From: Chloroflexus sp. Y-396-1
GTDB lineage: Bacteria; Chloroflexota; Chloroflexia; Chloroflexales; Chloroflexaceae
Length of the DNA: 64,000 nucleotides
Direction: 5' to 3'
Assembly: GCF_000516515.1 (NCBI RefSeq)
Contig: NZ_KI911784.1
Coordinates: 4,006,633-4,070,632 of the forward strand
Shown: one piece after another, positions 9,178-18,046 of the stretch
How positions within the stretch are numbered: the first letter of the stretch is position 1
Layout of the letters: each line of letters starts with the position of its first letter
Translations under genes and position numbers: made by a program
The notes under the pieces: model-generated
Told to the model about the DNA's origin: nothing
The model's database searches: none
Seen by the model: the letters and a program-made list of their open reading frames with translations, nothing else

Positions 9178-9834
9178 TTGTTGAGATGTTTTCGAGGGGG
9201 TTATAAGCACTCCATCTCTGATGATATTAACCGCGTTCTGAATAGTCAATACGTACCCATGATTGAAAGCACCTATCTCGCCACTGCTTTCACAGTTGAA
9301 GACTACCGACGCCTGGAAAGAGAGCAGAACAAGCAAGAAATCATCCGTTTTATTCACAAGCGTTTTAAGGAGCGGTACATTACCCCCTTGCGAGGCGATC
9401 GCTCTAAAAAGCATGGGTTCTGCACCATGGCTATTTGCTGCCTAATGATAGAAACACTAGAGTCGTTTCGGCAAGGATGGGGTGATACCAGAGGTAAAAG
9501 TAAAAAGGCTTTTGATGGATTTTTCAAATGGTGTAAAGAGAATAAATTAGAATTGGGAGTTTTTGATCCAAAAGATTTTTACAAGGGCGTTCGCTGCGGG
9601 ATATTACACCAGGGCGAGACAACGAATGGCTGGCGGATACGTAGAAAAGGTCCTTTGTATGATCCGTCGGCAAAAATTATTAATGCTACTGCATTTCATA
9701 ATGAGCTTGAGAACGCACTCAAACGTTATTTAAGCGCCCTGGAAGAATCTGATTGGGAGTCGAAGATCTGGCAAAATCTGTGTAGAAAGATGAAACACGT
9801 AATCGCGAATTGTCAACGAGATGCTACACAATGA
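9178..9834 (+). CDS. Conserved-looking protein of unknown function
   Basis: An open frame of 218 codons that I do not recognise. From the TTG at 9178 it opens with MLRCFRGGYKHSISDD; an in-frame ATG at 9259 would give 192 residues. Neither has a good Shine-Dalgarno, and the strong promoter ending at 9155 supports the upstream start. The protein is basic, mostly helical, with no membrane segment. Conserved-looking patches are HGFCTMAICCLMIETLESFR and KDFYKGVRCGILHQGETTNG, the latter recalling HEPN-like or Apea-type helical proteins in which an RCGILHQ-like motif occurs, but that link is a guess. Base composition is AT-richer than the flanking housekeeping genes, in keeping with the accessory character of 9072-12968. 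Confidence 0.7.
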   Translation: MLRCFRGGYKHSISDDINRVLNSQYVPMIESTYLATAFTVEDYRRLEREQNKQEIIRFIHKRFKERYITPLRGDRSKKHGFCTMAICCLMIETLESFRQGWGDTRGKSKKAFDGFFKWCKENKLELGVFDPKDFYKGVRCGILHQGETTNGWRIRRKGPLYDPSAKIINATAFHNELENALKRYLSALEESDWESKIWQNLCRKMKHVIANCQRDATQ

Positions 9835-9843
9835 GTATAAAAT

Positions 9844-10281
9844 ATGGACACACTCTACTATTTTGCATACGGTTCAAACATGTCAGTTTCACGTCTTCAA
9901 TCAAGAATTACGATCGAGGAAGATGTGGGTGCAGCGTATCTGGAAGGTTGGCAAATGGTGTTTAATAAGCGTGGTCGTGATGGTTCTGGAAAGGCTAATC
10001 TGATCGCAAATCCAGATTTTGTGACCTGGGGAGTCTTATACCTGCTCGAAGGTTCTGAGCTAGATCGCTTAGATGTGATAGAGGAGGGTTATGAACGGAT
10101 GAATGTTCGTGTCCAGCAATGTGATGGAACAGTATATGATGCAGTGACGTATGTTTCGCAAGAATTAACTGATGATCCACGGCCTTCTTATGAATATAAA
10201 GAATATGTGCTTTCAGGAGCACGTGAACACCATTTGCCACCCGATTATCTTGCTTATCTGGAAGCCTTTCCGGTGAGATAG
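9844..10281 (+). CDS. Gamma-glutamylcyclotransferase-like (AIG2/GGCT fold) protein
   Basis: A 145-residue protein beginning with the GGCT signature YYFAYGSNMS, the loop that binds the gamma-glutamyl moiety. The expected acidic catalytic residue fits one of the glutamates in LDVIEEGYERMNV near residue 81. In this fold the enzymes release 5-oxoproline from gamma-glutamyl amines or peptides; bacterial members are diverse and the true substrate is unknown. The gene begins 9 bases after the previous stop, so the two are probably co-transcribed. Confidence 0.85.
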   Translation: MDTLYYFAYGSNMSVSRLQSRITIEEDVGAAYLEGWQMVFNKRGRDGSGKANLIANPDFVTWGVLYLLEGSELDRLDVIEEGYERMNVRVQQCDGTVYDAVTYVSQELTDDPRPSYEYKEYVLSGAREHHLPPDYLAYLEAFPVR

Positions 10282-10332
10282 GTATACGTCAAAATGATCT
10301 CATTCGTATTCAAAATTTGAGAGCGTAGGATT

Positions 10333-11127
10333 ATGGTGTCGCAATTGACTAAACGTATCTATGTCGCACTCTATTCACCGCATCCGTATCAGCGCTTACG
10401 TGATCTGATAATCAGTAATACCCTCTTCAGTCTTCCTATATCAGTACGTAAACAATTGTTTACCGGACAGAATCATTTCTGTCCGATCTGTGAAACATTT
10501 CTCAACCGATTCCTAATCTTGCATCGCCCCTATCATCGTTGGTGCCCGATCTGTCGCTCGCTTCAGCGGCATCGATTGGTATACCTCTTTTTGAAGCGGT
10601 ACAACGTCGTTAAACCGCACTCCAGAGTATTACATTTCGCTCCTGAACCGGCCATCAGGCAACATTTCCTTCAGTATCCTCATCTTCGCTACGTTACTAC
10701 TGATATTGATGTTGCAGGCTTAGGGATTGATGTATGTGCTGATATAACGAAGTTGCCTTTTTCTGATCATACGTTTGATCTCATTCTCTGCATGCACGTT
10801 CTTGAACATGTTCCTGATGACCGTCTGGCAATGTGTGAGTTACACCGCATACTTCAGCCTGCTGGTCTGGCGCTGATTATGGTACCAATCACTGTGGACA
10901 CCACCGTTGAAGACCCCACTATCACCGATCCGGTATTACGCGAACGTCTATTTGGTCAGTTTGATCATGTGCGTCGTTATGGTAATGACGTTGTCTCACG
11001 TCTGGCAGCGGCTGGGTTTACGGTGAAACCGGTGCAGGTGAACGATGTGGTTACCGATTTGATGGAAATTGACTATATGGGTTTGCCAGTTCAAGAGACT
11101 CTCTTTGTGTGTCGGAGAGCGGCGTAA
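10333..11127 (+). CDS. SAM-dependent methyltransferase with N-terminal zinc-binding cysteines
   Basis: A 264-residue class I methyltransferase. Residues 50-80 carry two CPIC motifs (FCPICETF and WCPICRSL) that probably bind one zinc. The Rossmann part follows: VLHFAPEP as motif I, TDID as the acidic end of strand 2, and FDLILCMHVLEHVPDD as the typical motif IV/post-IV of methyltransferase type 11. The motif-I loop is short and lacks the usual GxGxG. Similar proteins sit in cell-surface glycan loci, but no such genes are adjacent, so the substrate is open. Confidence 0.82.
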   Translation: MVSQLTKRIYVALYSPHPYQRLRDLIISNTLFSLPISVRKQLFTGQNHFCPICETFLNRFLILHRPYHRWCPICRSLQRHRLVYLFLKRYNVVKPHSRVLHFAPEPAIRQHFLQYPHLRYVTTDIDVAGLGIDVCADITKLPFSDHTFDLILCMHVLEHVPDDRLAMCELHRILQPAGLALIMVPITVDTTVEDPTITDPVLRERLFGQFDHVRRYGNDVVSRLAAAGFTVKPVQVNDVVTDLMEIDYMGLPVQETLFVCRRAA

Positions 11128-11163
11128 TGTAGGTCAGATCAGAATCAGCATCTTGCCGGTATG

Positions 11164-11568
11164 TCAGGCAAAGTACACCTCTACTGCTGCAACCACTTCC
11201 TCGGCGAGTTTGACGGCATTGTCAGCCAGATCTTGCTGATACACGTTGGCCGGAATATCACCAGGAAGGCCGTTCGGGTAACGGGTCGGAATATAGAAGC
11301 TGTCAAGAATGCCCCAGCGGGATACTGATTGCTGAAAAGTCGGCTGGTACGATCCGGCGCGGAGACATAACTGACGTACTGAGTGTCCGACAACAAGTTC
11401 TTCTCCCTGAGCATAGAGAAATGCTTTAAGCGCCTTTTCTGCTACCTGTTGAGCGAGGAAGCAGGCCAGATACCACGCCCCCTGGTCACGTAAATGACGA
11501 CACCAGTGGAGATCGATTTGCGCTTGTTGCAGCCAGCGCGCCCCTTCAGCTTTCGGATCGTTTCTCAT
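11164..11568 (-). CDS. HEPN-domain protein, partner of the nucleotidyltransferase
   Basis: A 134-residue all-helical HEPN protein with the typical core [20 protein letters not shown] followed by GHSVRQLC and the late [20 protein letters not shown] stretch. It overlaps the upstream MNT nucleotidyltransferase gene by 23 bases, the standard arrangement of HEPN/MNT toxin-antitoxin modules in bacteria and archaea. In characterised pairs the HEPN protein is an RNase or translation toxin that the MNT partner inactivates by AMPylation. I do not see a clear R-x4-6-H RNase motif, so it may belong to the type whose toxicity is unproven. Confidence 0.85.
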   Translation of the reverse strand: MRNDPKAEGARWLQQAQIDLHWCRHLRDQGAWYLACFLAQQVAEKALKAFLYAQGEELVVGHSVRQLCLRAGSYQPTFQQSVSRWGILDSFYIPTRYPNGLPGDIPANVYQQDLADNAVKLAEEVVAAVEVYFA

Positions 11569-11899
11569 ATAGTACCTTTCCGGTTGCTAATGCGTGACGG
11601 AGGAAAGGACGATCGCGCATCGCTTGTAATTCCTCGGGAGTGTAAACGAGGAGATCGACTGGCGCTTCAATCGTGAGTTGTTGGAACAGTGTCACTGTGC
11701 GTGAAACGAAGTCTAATGGTGTATCCATTATAACCAGGATATCCAGATCGGTAAACAGATCGCGCCGACCGGCTGCGTAGGATCCAAATAAGATGATTTG
11801 GTGAACAGATGGTATTGTCCGCAGTTGCGCTACCAGATTGTGCAAAGTATGTTCTAACGATTCAACATGGCGCTTACGAGCATCTGACAGGTCAAACAT
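11546..11899 (-). CDS. MNT-type minimal nucleotidyltransferase (antitoxin of HEPN pair)
   Basis: A 117-residue protein when started at the ATG at 11897-11899 ([17 protein letters not shown]); a longer frame to 11959 exists but has no better start. The nucleotidyltransferase signature is complete: [10 protein letters not shown] followed by [10 protein letters not shown], giving the G-S loop and the two metal-binding aspartates. In known MNT/HEPN pairs this enzyme adds AMP to the HEPN partner and neutralises it. The 3' end overlaps the HEPN gene. The unit lies directly downstream of the dead restriction-modification operon, on the same strand. Confidence 0.85.
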   Translation of the reverse strand: MFDLSDARKRHVESLEHTLHNLVAQLRTIPSVHQIILFGSYAAGRRDLFTDLDILVIMDTPLDFVSRTVTLFQQLTIEAPVDLLVYTPEELQAMRDRPFLRHALATGKVLYEKRSES

Positions 11900-11992
11900 A
11901 GAACTATCCCATACAAGAATGGTATATGGTTTCTGCCATGACCGACAAATATGTGACACTCCACAGGTATGCGAACCGATCTTTAACGATTT

Positions 11993-12556
11993 TTATGCGG
12001 TCACGCCGAGAATCAATACGGGTATATCTATATCAGCTACTCCACACTGCTCTAAATCACGGACAAACTGTTCAAAGTATGATACGCTAGTAGACGTTTC
12101 ATCAGCAAAGGATTTAACCGGCACGATCTCAATTCCAACATCGATACTACCTTGCTTGTGGAAGATGGTCATCTTTGCACAAACGTTGTAGAAGGCATAC
12201 TTGCCAAATTGCACTTCAACCCTTGCGCGATTTTTAACAAAATCCATTTCACGAAAAGCTCCTTGTAAGGGGTAGAAGGTTGAAATCCATTTACGTAGTA
12301 ATTTGTCGAGTAATTACATTGTACTCTGTGTGGTTGCCGTTCGCCGTTTGGTAAATTCCTTCGTAAAAGCTACGTCTAACAATCTTGGACTATATAAGAA
12401 TCTTCAAGAACTAGTTCTTTCTCGACTAACTTTATTCTTACATGCTTGGCTGTTCACAGTATTGATAATCTCCTCTACTTCTTTCAGTTGTTCTGCGAAT
12501 CATGACGAAACAATATGTTCGCCCCTATTGAAAGAATACTTTGCACGATTCTTCAT
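11993..12556 (-). pseudogene. Decayed BglII-family restriction endonuclease
   Basis: A single frame of 188 codons from ATG 12554-12556 (with an AGGAGG Shine-Dalgarno just before it) to 11993, broken by three in-frame stops: TGA at 12500-12502, TGA at 12404-12406 and TAA at 12314-12316. Reading through them gives MKNRAKYSFNRGEHIV at the start, FAEQLKEVEEIINTVNSQAC, then FLYSPRLLDVAFTKEFTKRR, and at the end FREMDFVKNRARVEVQFGKY, NVCAKMTIFHKQGSIDVGIE and SYFEQFVRDLEQCGVADIDI. These blocks match my memory of BglII-type type II endonucleases (BglII is 223 residues). No frameshift is needed, so the decay looks recent. The start overlaps the end of the methyltransferase remnant as ATGA. Confidence 0.75.
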
Positions 12557-12883
12557 ATATTCCTCCTGTTCTTCAATTCAATGAGTTGTTCTTGATACTG
12601 TTCTTACCACTTACGTAGCTTCATCCCGAGTTGCTTAAAAATAGTAGAGAATATCAAGCGGATACACTTCCCCATGCTCGACAAAGTTTCCCACTTGCCA
12701 ACAGATACTCCCTTGCTCATGCAGAATGCGATACGATTCGGCAATAATCTGACACTGTTCCTGCAAGTATTGATCTATCGAAACCCGATGTTCGTATGCT
12801 TTCCCCTGGTTATATGGCGGGGAGGTCATAATATAATGAGTTGTGAGTACTGAACGCGATTCATCGCGCTGTGTAATTTGCTC
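12553..12883 (-). pseudogene. Remnant of a type II DNA methyltransferase
   Basis: The frame from 12883 to about 12640 encodes the catalytic motif region HYIMTSPPYNQGKAYEH followed by QEQCQIIAESYRILHEQG and WQVGNFVEHGEVYPLDILYY, typical of N4-cytosine or N6-adenine methyltransferases (S/DPPY motif). At the T-run 12637-12641 the frame shifts; the next frame reads IFKQLGMKLRKW, again methyltransferase-like, then stops. A short tail reading EQYQEQLIELKNRRNI ends in TGA at 12553-12555, overlapping the endonuclease start. The N-terminus and a large internal part (including the SAM-binding region) are missing. With the adjacent endonuclease this was a two-gene restriction-modification operon and cannot now protect DNA. 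Confidence 0.75.
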
Positions 12884-12968
12884 TCATCTCAGTCTACCGC
12901 TCCATCAGTGCCCTTTCCTCGCCTGAGATTAGGCGAGGCAGGGATGCTACGGTATTTGCCGAGGCGCG

Positions 12969-14489
12969 CTACTTCAGAAACAAATGGTACGCGGGGTTGT
13001 CACTCTGTTCCTTATACGGATAGCCGAGCCGGGCCAGCGAAGCGTAGAAGCGGTCAAGGTCGGCATCAGGAACCTGTATTCCGGCTAGCACCCGACCGTG
13101 GGCGCTGCCGTGGTTGCGGTAATGGAAGAGACTAATATTCCATGAGGCATCCAGCGATTCGAGGAATTGCAAGAGAGCACCTGGCCGCTCTGGAAACTCG
13201 AAGCTGAAGAGACGCTCATCTGTCGCTTCTGGTGCTCGTCCACCGACCATATGTCGTAGATGAATGATTGCCAGTTCATCATTGGTCAGATCGAGGACGG
13301 TATAACCAGCGTTTCGCATGCGTTCGGCCAGTTCGTGGCGTTGATTTGCATGAGTCAGTTGCACACCTACAAAGACATTTGCATCGGGTCTTGGTGCATA
13401 GCGGTAGTTAAATTCAGTGATATTGTGCGGCCCAATGACCCGGCAAAATTGCTTGAATGAGCCAGGCCGTTCGGGAATAGTCACGGCAAACAGTGCTTCA
13501 CGCTGTTCGCCAATCTCGGCTCGTTCGGCAACGTGACGGAGCCGGTCGAAATTCATATTTGCACCGCAGGTCAGGGCAACCGCCGGTAGATCGGCAGCGC
13601 CACGCTCGGCGACATAACGCTTTAATCCGGCGACGGCCAGCGCACCGGCCGGTTCCATAATCGCGCGTGTATCCTCGAATACGTCTTTGATCGCGGCGCA
13701 GACCTCATCAGTCGTGACCCGCACAAAATCATCGACGTAACGCTGGACAATCGCAAAGGTGTGTTCACCGACCCGCCGCACTGCGACACCATCGACAAAG
13801 ATGCCAACTTGATCGAGTGTGACACGGTAGCCGGCCCGCATACTCTGATACATCGCATCTGAGTCATCGGGTTCGACGGCAATAATCTCGATGTTTGGAT
13901 TGATGCTTTTGAGGAAAATAGCGATACCGGCAATCAGCCCACCGCCACCAACCGGCACAAAGACCCGATACCGCTCGGCGCGCATCTGCTGAGAAATCTC
14001 AAGGCCGATAGTACCCTGACCGGCAATCACCAACGGATCATCGTAGGGATGAATGAAGGTTAATCCCAGTTCTCGCTGTAAGCGATAGGCATGCGCTTCA
14101 GCGTCGCTATAGCTGTCACCATAAAGCACGACTTCGGCATTCCGTCGGCGACAGGCGGCTACCTTTATTTCTGGGGTGGTTACCGGCATAACGATCAGCG
14201 TGCGCACACCGAGCTGTTGTCCGGAGTAGGCAACACCCTGGGCGTGATTACCAGCAGAAGCCGTGATCACGCCACGTTCTTTTTCTGCCGGACTGAGATG
14301 TGCCATCCGGTTGTATGCGCCACGGAGCTTAAACGAAAAGATGGGCAGAAGGTCTTCACGTTTAAAAAAGATCGGTATGCCAAGGCGGCTGCTCAGCAGG
14401 GGCGCCGGCTGTAGTGGCGTCTCTTTAACGACATCGTAGACACGACTGGTAAGAATGCGTTGAACGTAGGCGAAATCAGGATTCGGCAT
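12969..14489 (-). CDS. ilvA: Biosynthetic threonine ammonia-lyase (threonine dehydratase)
   Basis: A 506-residue PLP enzyme converting threonine to 2-oxobutanoate and ammonia, the first step to isoleucine. The PLP lysine lies in FSFKLRGAYNRM near residue 51, the phosphate-binding glycine loop is VGGGGLIAGI near 190, and the SAGNHAQGVAYS block is typical. Residues about 330-505 form two ACT-like regulatory domains (starting FAVTIPERPGSFKQF and FSFEFPERPGALLQF), which give isoleucine inhibition and valine activation in the biosynthetic form; catabolic enzymes lack both. Length matches the E. coli biosynthetic enzyme (514). The start overlaps the upstream GGDEF gene by 14 bases. Confidence 0.95.
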   Translation of the reverse strand: MPNPDFAYVQRILTSRVYDVVKETPLQPAPLLSSRLGIPIFFKREDLLPIFSFKLRGAYNRMAHLSPAEKERGVITASAGNHAQGVAYSGQQLGVRTLIVMPVTTPEIKVAACRRRNAEVVLYGDSYSDAEAHAYRLQRELGLTFIHPYDDPLVIAGQGTIGLEISQQMRAERYRVFVPVGGGGLIAGIAIFLKSINPNIEIIAVEPDDSDAMYQSMRAGYRVTLDQVGIFVDGVAVRRVGEHTFAIVQRYVDDFVRVTTDEVCAAIKDVFEDTRAIMEPAGALAVAGLKRYVAERGAADLPAVALTCGANMNFDRLRHVAERAEIGEQREALFAVTIPERPGSFKQFCRVIGPHNITEFNYRYAPRPDANVFVGVQLTHANQRHELAERMRNAGYTVLDLTNDELAIIHLRHMVGGRAPEATDERLFSFEFPERPGALLQFLESLDASWNISLFHYRNHGSAHGRVLAGIQVPDADLDRFYASLARLGYPYKEQSDNPAYHLFLK

Positions 14490-16233
14490 TGTTCGTCAGC
14501 TCCCGTACACCGCAGACCCGATTGCGTCCACGCTGTTTGGCCAGGTAGAGGGCGCGATCGGCGTCGGCAATGAATGAAGATGGATCAGGATGCAGTGTTG
14601 GATTAAATGCGGCTACACCGATGCTTAAGGTTATTTGTAGCGGTTTACTATCGAGCATAATGGGCATCGCAGCAATGGTGTTTCGGAGTCGTTCACTGGC
14701 CAGGATAGCCTGTTCGTAGTTTGTCTCTGGTAAAACTAGGCCAAACTCTTCGCCACCATAGCGGGCTAGAATATCAACATCACGTAGGTGTTGACGACAA
14801 CGCTGCGCTACTTCGCGCAAGACTTGGTCACCGATCAGATGGCCGTAGGTATCGTTGATCTGCTTGAAGTAGTCAATATCAATCATTGCAATGCTCACCG
14901 GCGTGTGATAACGCCGGGAACGCTCAATTTCGTGGTGTAGTACGTTAAGAAAGTGACGCCGATTCACTAGGCCGGTCAGGTTGTCGGTGATAGCTAACGA
15001 TTGAGCCTGGGCGAAGCGGAAAGCATTCTGCAAAGCCACCGCTGCTGTGGCTGCCAGGAGTTCGAGTGCATTCAGATCGGCTTTAGAATAGGCGTCATGC
15101 CGATTATTCCACACCACAAGCGCACCGATAATGCGGTCGCCTACAATCAGGGGCGTAGCCATAAGCGTGCCCTGGGCCGGATCGCCTTCAATGTCGGGCA
15201 GGAGTTGAATCGCTGGCTCAGGGATGGCATGGAGACCCGATAGGCGCAACGAGACACCAAAGCGCAACACATATCCGGCCAGACCGCAGTGTAACGGCAG
15301 TCGCTGTTGAGCCTGGCGCCCGTCGGGAGTGATGATATAGACATAATCTACGAGTCGCTGCTCGTTTAGCGTTGCAATCACGAAGCGCTGATGGTTCACC
15401 AAACGTGTCACTGCGCGATGGATTGCCTGATACAATTGTTCCAGATCAAGCGTGACTCCCAGCTCGATACTGGCCTGGTACAATGCAAAGCGTTCGTCAG
15501 CATTCCGAATGGCACGCTGGTACAGACGGGCGCTTTGCAAGGCAATGGCAGTTTGCTGCGCAATGGCCTGTAACAGCTCGCGATCGCTCTCGCGGAATGG
15601 CTCGTTGCGCAAGCGGTAGATCGCTAAAATGCCGAGGGGAGTCTGGCCGTACAGAATCGGTGTTGCCAGGAGTGAACGTACTCCGATATTCACCAGTTCT
15701 GGTAATGCCGCCGGATGATCGGCGTAATCGGCAATTAAGAGTGACGTTCGCTGATCAATGATTTGCCACATCAGCCCGCGACGTTTTCCGGTTATCGGTA
15801 CTATCAGATCAATCGGTAAATTGACCAGATGACCGGGTAACAGACGATCCATCTCTGCGTCGTAGATTGGTAGTGCACCGGCATCGGCATCGAGCAGTTC
15901 CATCGCGAAACGGACAACGTTTTCCAACACATGTTCGATTTCCAGCTTGCTAGAAAGCGTAAGAGCCATTTCACCGAGTCGTGCATCAGACTTTGTAGTG
16001 CGAAATGCGAGCATGATGCCGAAGACTTGCCCGTCTTCGCTCCATAGAACTTGCCGTTGCACGTTGTATATGCACCCGCTGAGTACGACCTCTGTATTCT
16101 CCCTCGATTGCACCAGATCGGCGAGTAGGGTAGAGACCTGCGCTTGCAAGGGACGCATCGCTTCACTAACGGCCAGAATCTGTCCGGTAGGTGTAGACAG
16201 GACGTACAAGTCAGAAGAAATGCCGCGATTCAT
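14476..16233 (-). CDS. GAF-domain diguanylate cyclase
   Basis: A 585-residue soluble signalling protein. An N-terminal PAS-like stretch (1-85) is followed by two GAF-like sensor domains (about 95-245 and 265-400), then a GGDEF domain (about 410-575). The GGDEF domain has DNLTGLVNRRHF and the active-site GGEEF, so it should make cyclic di-GMP from two GTP. No I-site RxxD is obvious ahead of GGEEF: the sequence there is LRDVDILARYGGEEF, so RDVD five residues upstream is a fair candidate for it. The start overlaps nothing upstream; the end overlaps ilvA by 14 bases, which looks like chance packing rather than a functional link. Confidence 0.9.
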   Translation of the reverse strand: MNRGISSDLYVLSTPTGQILAVSEAMRPLQAQVSTLLADLVQSRENTEVVLSGCIYNVQRQVLWSEDGQVFGIMLAFRTTKSDARLGEMALTLSSKLEIEHVLENVVRFAMELLDADAGALPIYDAEMDRLLPGHLVNLPIDLIVPITGKRRGLMWQIIDQRTSLLIADYADHPAALPELVNIGVRSLLATPILYGQTPLGILAIYRLRNEPFRESDRELLQAIAQQTAIALQSARLYQRAIRNADERFALYQASIELGVTLDLEQLYQAIHRAVTRLVNHQRFVIATLNEQRLVDYVYIITPDGRQAQQRLPLHCGLAGYVLRFGVSLRLSGLHAIPEPAIQLLPDIEGDPAQGTLMATPLIVGDRIIGALVVWNNRHDAYSKADLNALELLAATAAVALQNAFRFAQAQSLAITDNLTGLVNRRHFLNVLHHEIERSRRYHTPVSIAMIDIDYFKQINDTYGHLIGDQVLREVAQRCRQHLRDVDILARYGGEEFGLVLPETNYEQAILASERLRNTIAAMPIMLDSKPLQITLSIGVAAFNPTLHPDPSSFIADADRALYLAKQRGRNRVCGVRELTNNAES

Positions 16234-16402
16234 AACATCCCCAAAAGGAGGATAGTGGCTTTCGCCTACTGTTTAGCCAGTAATAATTTGGTGTTTATGG
16301 CTAGGCAAATAATATGGTCTTGCTGGCTCCACGTCATTACCCAGGTCCTGATCGCAAGTACGCCACGTGCTATGAGGATCACGTCTCTGCTCCATTTGCG
16401 GT

Positions 16403-17485
16403 TTACGCCAGAATCTCGGCTGCTACCGTGATAACCTGCTCAATGTGAGTTCGCTCAATTCCGTAGTGCGTAACTGCACGGACGCTCGTGGTGCTCAAAC
16501 TTCCCATCAAAATACCGCGTGAACGGAGTGCCGCCAGGAACTCAGCCACTCGCAGCCGCGGATGATTCAGGTGGAAGCGCACAATATTTGTTTGTACTTT
16601 ACTCAGATCAATTTGTACACCTGGTAATTCGGCCAGGCCGGCGGCCAGTAGTCTGGCGTTGGCATGGTCTTCGGCCAGGCGATCAATCATTTCGGTTAAT
16701 GCCACAATACCGGCGGCAGCAATAATACCGGCCTGTCGCATTCCGCCACCAAGCATTTTGCGTATCCGTCGTACACGGGCAATCACCTCAGCCGGCCCGG
16801 CAACCAGCGAGCCAACCGGTGCAGCGAGCCCTTTCGAGAGACAGAACATCACCGTGTCAACGTGGTTCGTCAGCTCGGTGACCGGTACGCCCAGGGCAAC
16901 GGCGGCGTTAAAGATACGCGCTCCATCAAGATGAACCGGTAATTCGTGGTTGTGGGCTATCGTTCGGACTTGTGCCAGATAATCGGGGGTCAAAACGACG
17001 CCACCGCAGCGGTTGTGGGTGTTTTCCAGACAAATGACACCGGGGGGCGAAAAATGGGGATCGTTGATCGTGGTTGCGGCTGCTTCCAGTGCGGATAGGT
17101 CGATACATCCATTCGGATCGGTAGGCAATGGATGGTAGATTAATCCTCCCAGGGCACTTGCGCCACCAGCTTCATAGTGATAAATGTGGCTTTCATTACC
17201 CAGAATAACGCGCTGACCACGCTGACAATGGGCTAGCAAGGCGGCTAGGTTCCCCATTGTGCCACTGACGACCAGTACTGCCGCTTCTTTACCTACGCGC
17301 TGAGCGGCCAGTTGTTCAAGCGCGTTCACCGTTGGATCTTCGCCGTAAACATCGTCGCCGAGGGCGGCTGCACTGATTGCGGCTCGCATCGCGGCACTGG
17401 GCAGAGTGACCGTATCGCTTCGCAGGTCGATCAGATCAGGCGTGCTATTCGATCCATCGTGACGGGGCAGCGTATAGCCTTCCAT
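16403..17485 (-). CDS. Low-specificity L-threonine aldolase
   Basis: A 360-residue PLP enzyme that splits L-threonine or L-allo-threonine to glycine and acetaldehyde. The start is the ATG at 17483-17485, with GGAGGC ten bases upstream; a longer frame to 17563 exists without such a site. Family blocks are LIDLRSDTVTLPSAAMR at the N-terminus, GDDVYGEDPTVNALE, LENTHNRCGG, HLDGARIFNAAVAL and the PLP-lysine segment FCLSKGLAAPVGSL. Length is normal. Together with threonine dehydratase nearby it gives two threonine-degrading activities in one neighbourhood, though not obviously one operon. Confidence 0.93.
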   Translation of the reverse strand: MEGYTLPRHDGSNSTPDLIDLRSDTVTLPSAAMRAAISAAALGDDVYGEDPTVNALEQLAAQRVGKEAAVLVVSGTMGNLAALLAHCQRGQRVILGNESHIYHYEAGGASALGGLIYHPLPTDPNGCIDLSALEAAATTINDPHFSPPGVICLENTHNRCGGVVLTPDYLAQVRTIAHNHELPVHLDGARIFNAAVALGVPVTELTNHVDTVMFCLSKGLAAPVGSLVAGPAEVIARVRRIRKMLGGGMRQAGIIAAAGIVALTEMIDRLAEDHANARLLAAGLAELPGVQIDLSKVQTNIVRFHLNHPRLRVAEFLAALRSRGILMGSLSTTSVRAVTHYGIERTHIEQVITVAAEILA

Positions 17486-18046
17486 CTTTGTAAGCCTCCA
17501 GTAGCAGCGTAAAACTCTGGCTACGCGGTAATCTGGCCCACCCCTACCATTCATACCGCACAATGTAAACCATCAACGGAAACGCAGCGCAGATAATGAT
17601 ATTCATCATTCAAAATTGATGCACCACCGTTCGGCTAACTGTGGCGCGTTGATTGGCCTGGCAGTCAATGTGGTGAAGCGATAGCATATTTCCGTTACTC
17701 AATTATAGCACGGGTCATGGTTCACCGCGTCAGTCGCGAACCGATGGCTATGCAACACCATTGCCCGTCCTATGAACATATTTCAAGGTTCAGATAATGG
17801 CTTTTTTGTGCATAACAACGCAATCATGAGCCGTTTGAATAAATCGCAAAGATTTTGCACAAACATTGTCTATATTCCATTTTGTTGACTCTCATGCTAC
17901 AATTTGTTTGAACATTCGTAGTTTTGATTCTGCACTACATCAGCAATTCACAGACTGGTCATACGATTCGAGTTGACTATACATTTCTGTTATTTGTGAA
18001 CGTAGTTCCAATTTTGGACTACATAGCTACCAGACAGGAGGTACAC
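17486..18046. other. 561-base intergenic region between threonine aldolase and bchM
   Basis: No gene is supported here. The part next to bchM is clearly AT-rich (from about 17780), fitting a regulatory region for the bch genes. The rest shows no long hairpin or repeat. An open frame continues upstream of the bchM start to 17924 but without a Shine-Dalgarno. Confidence 0.5.
17875..17903 (+). promoter_or_regulatory. Candidate extended -10 promoter for bchM-acsF-bchH
   Basis: TGCTACAAT ends at 17903, an extended -10 element (TG-N-TACAAT). The -35 position 17 bases before it reads TTCCAT, a weak match. Transcription would begin near 17910, leaving a leader of about 137 bases before the GTG of bchM. 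Pattern evidence only. Confidence 0.35.

Noticed and set aside
12303-12584. Plus-strand frame of 93 codons
   Set aside because: It is antisense to the decayed endonuclease, whose read-through protein has clear family blocks.
17924-18046. Longer N-terminus for BchM
   Set aside because: The extra 41 residues have no family similarity and no Shine-Dalgarno, while the GTG at 18047 has AGGAGG at good spacing.
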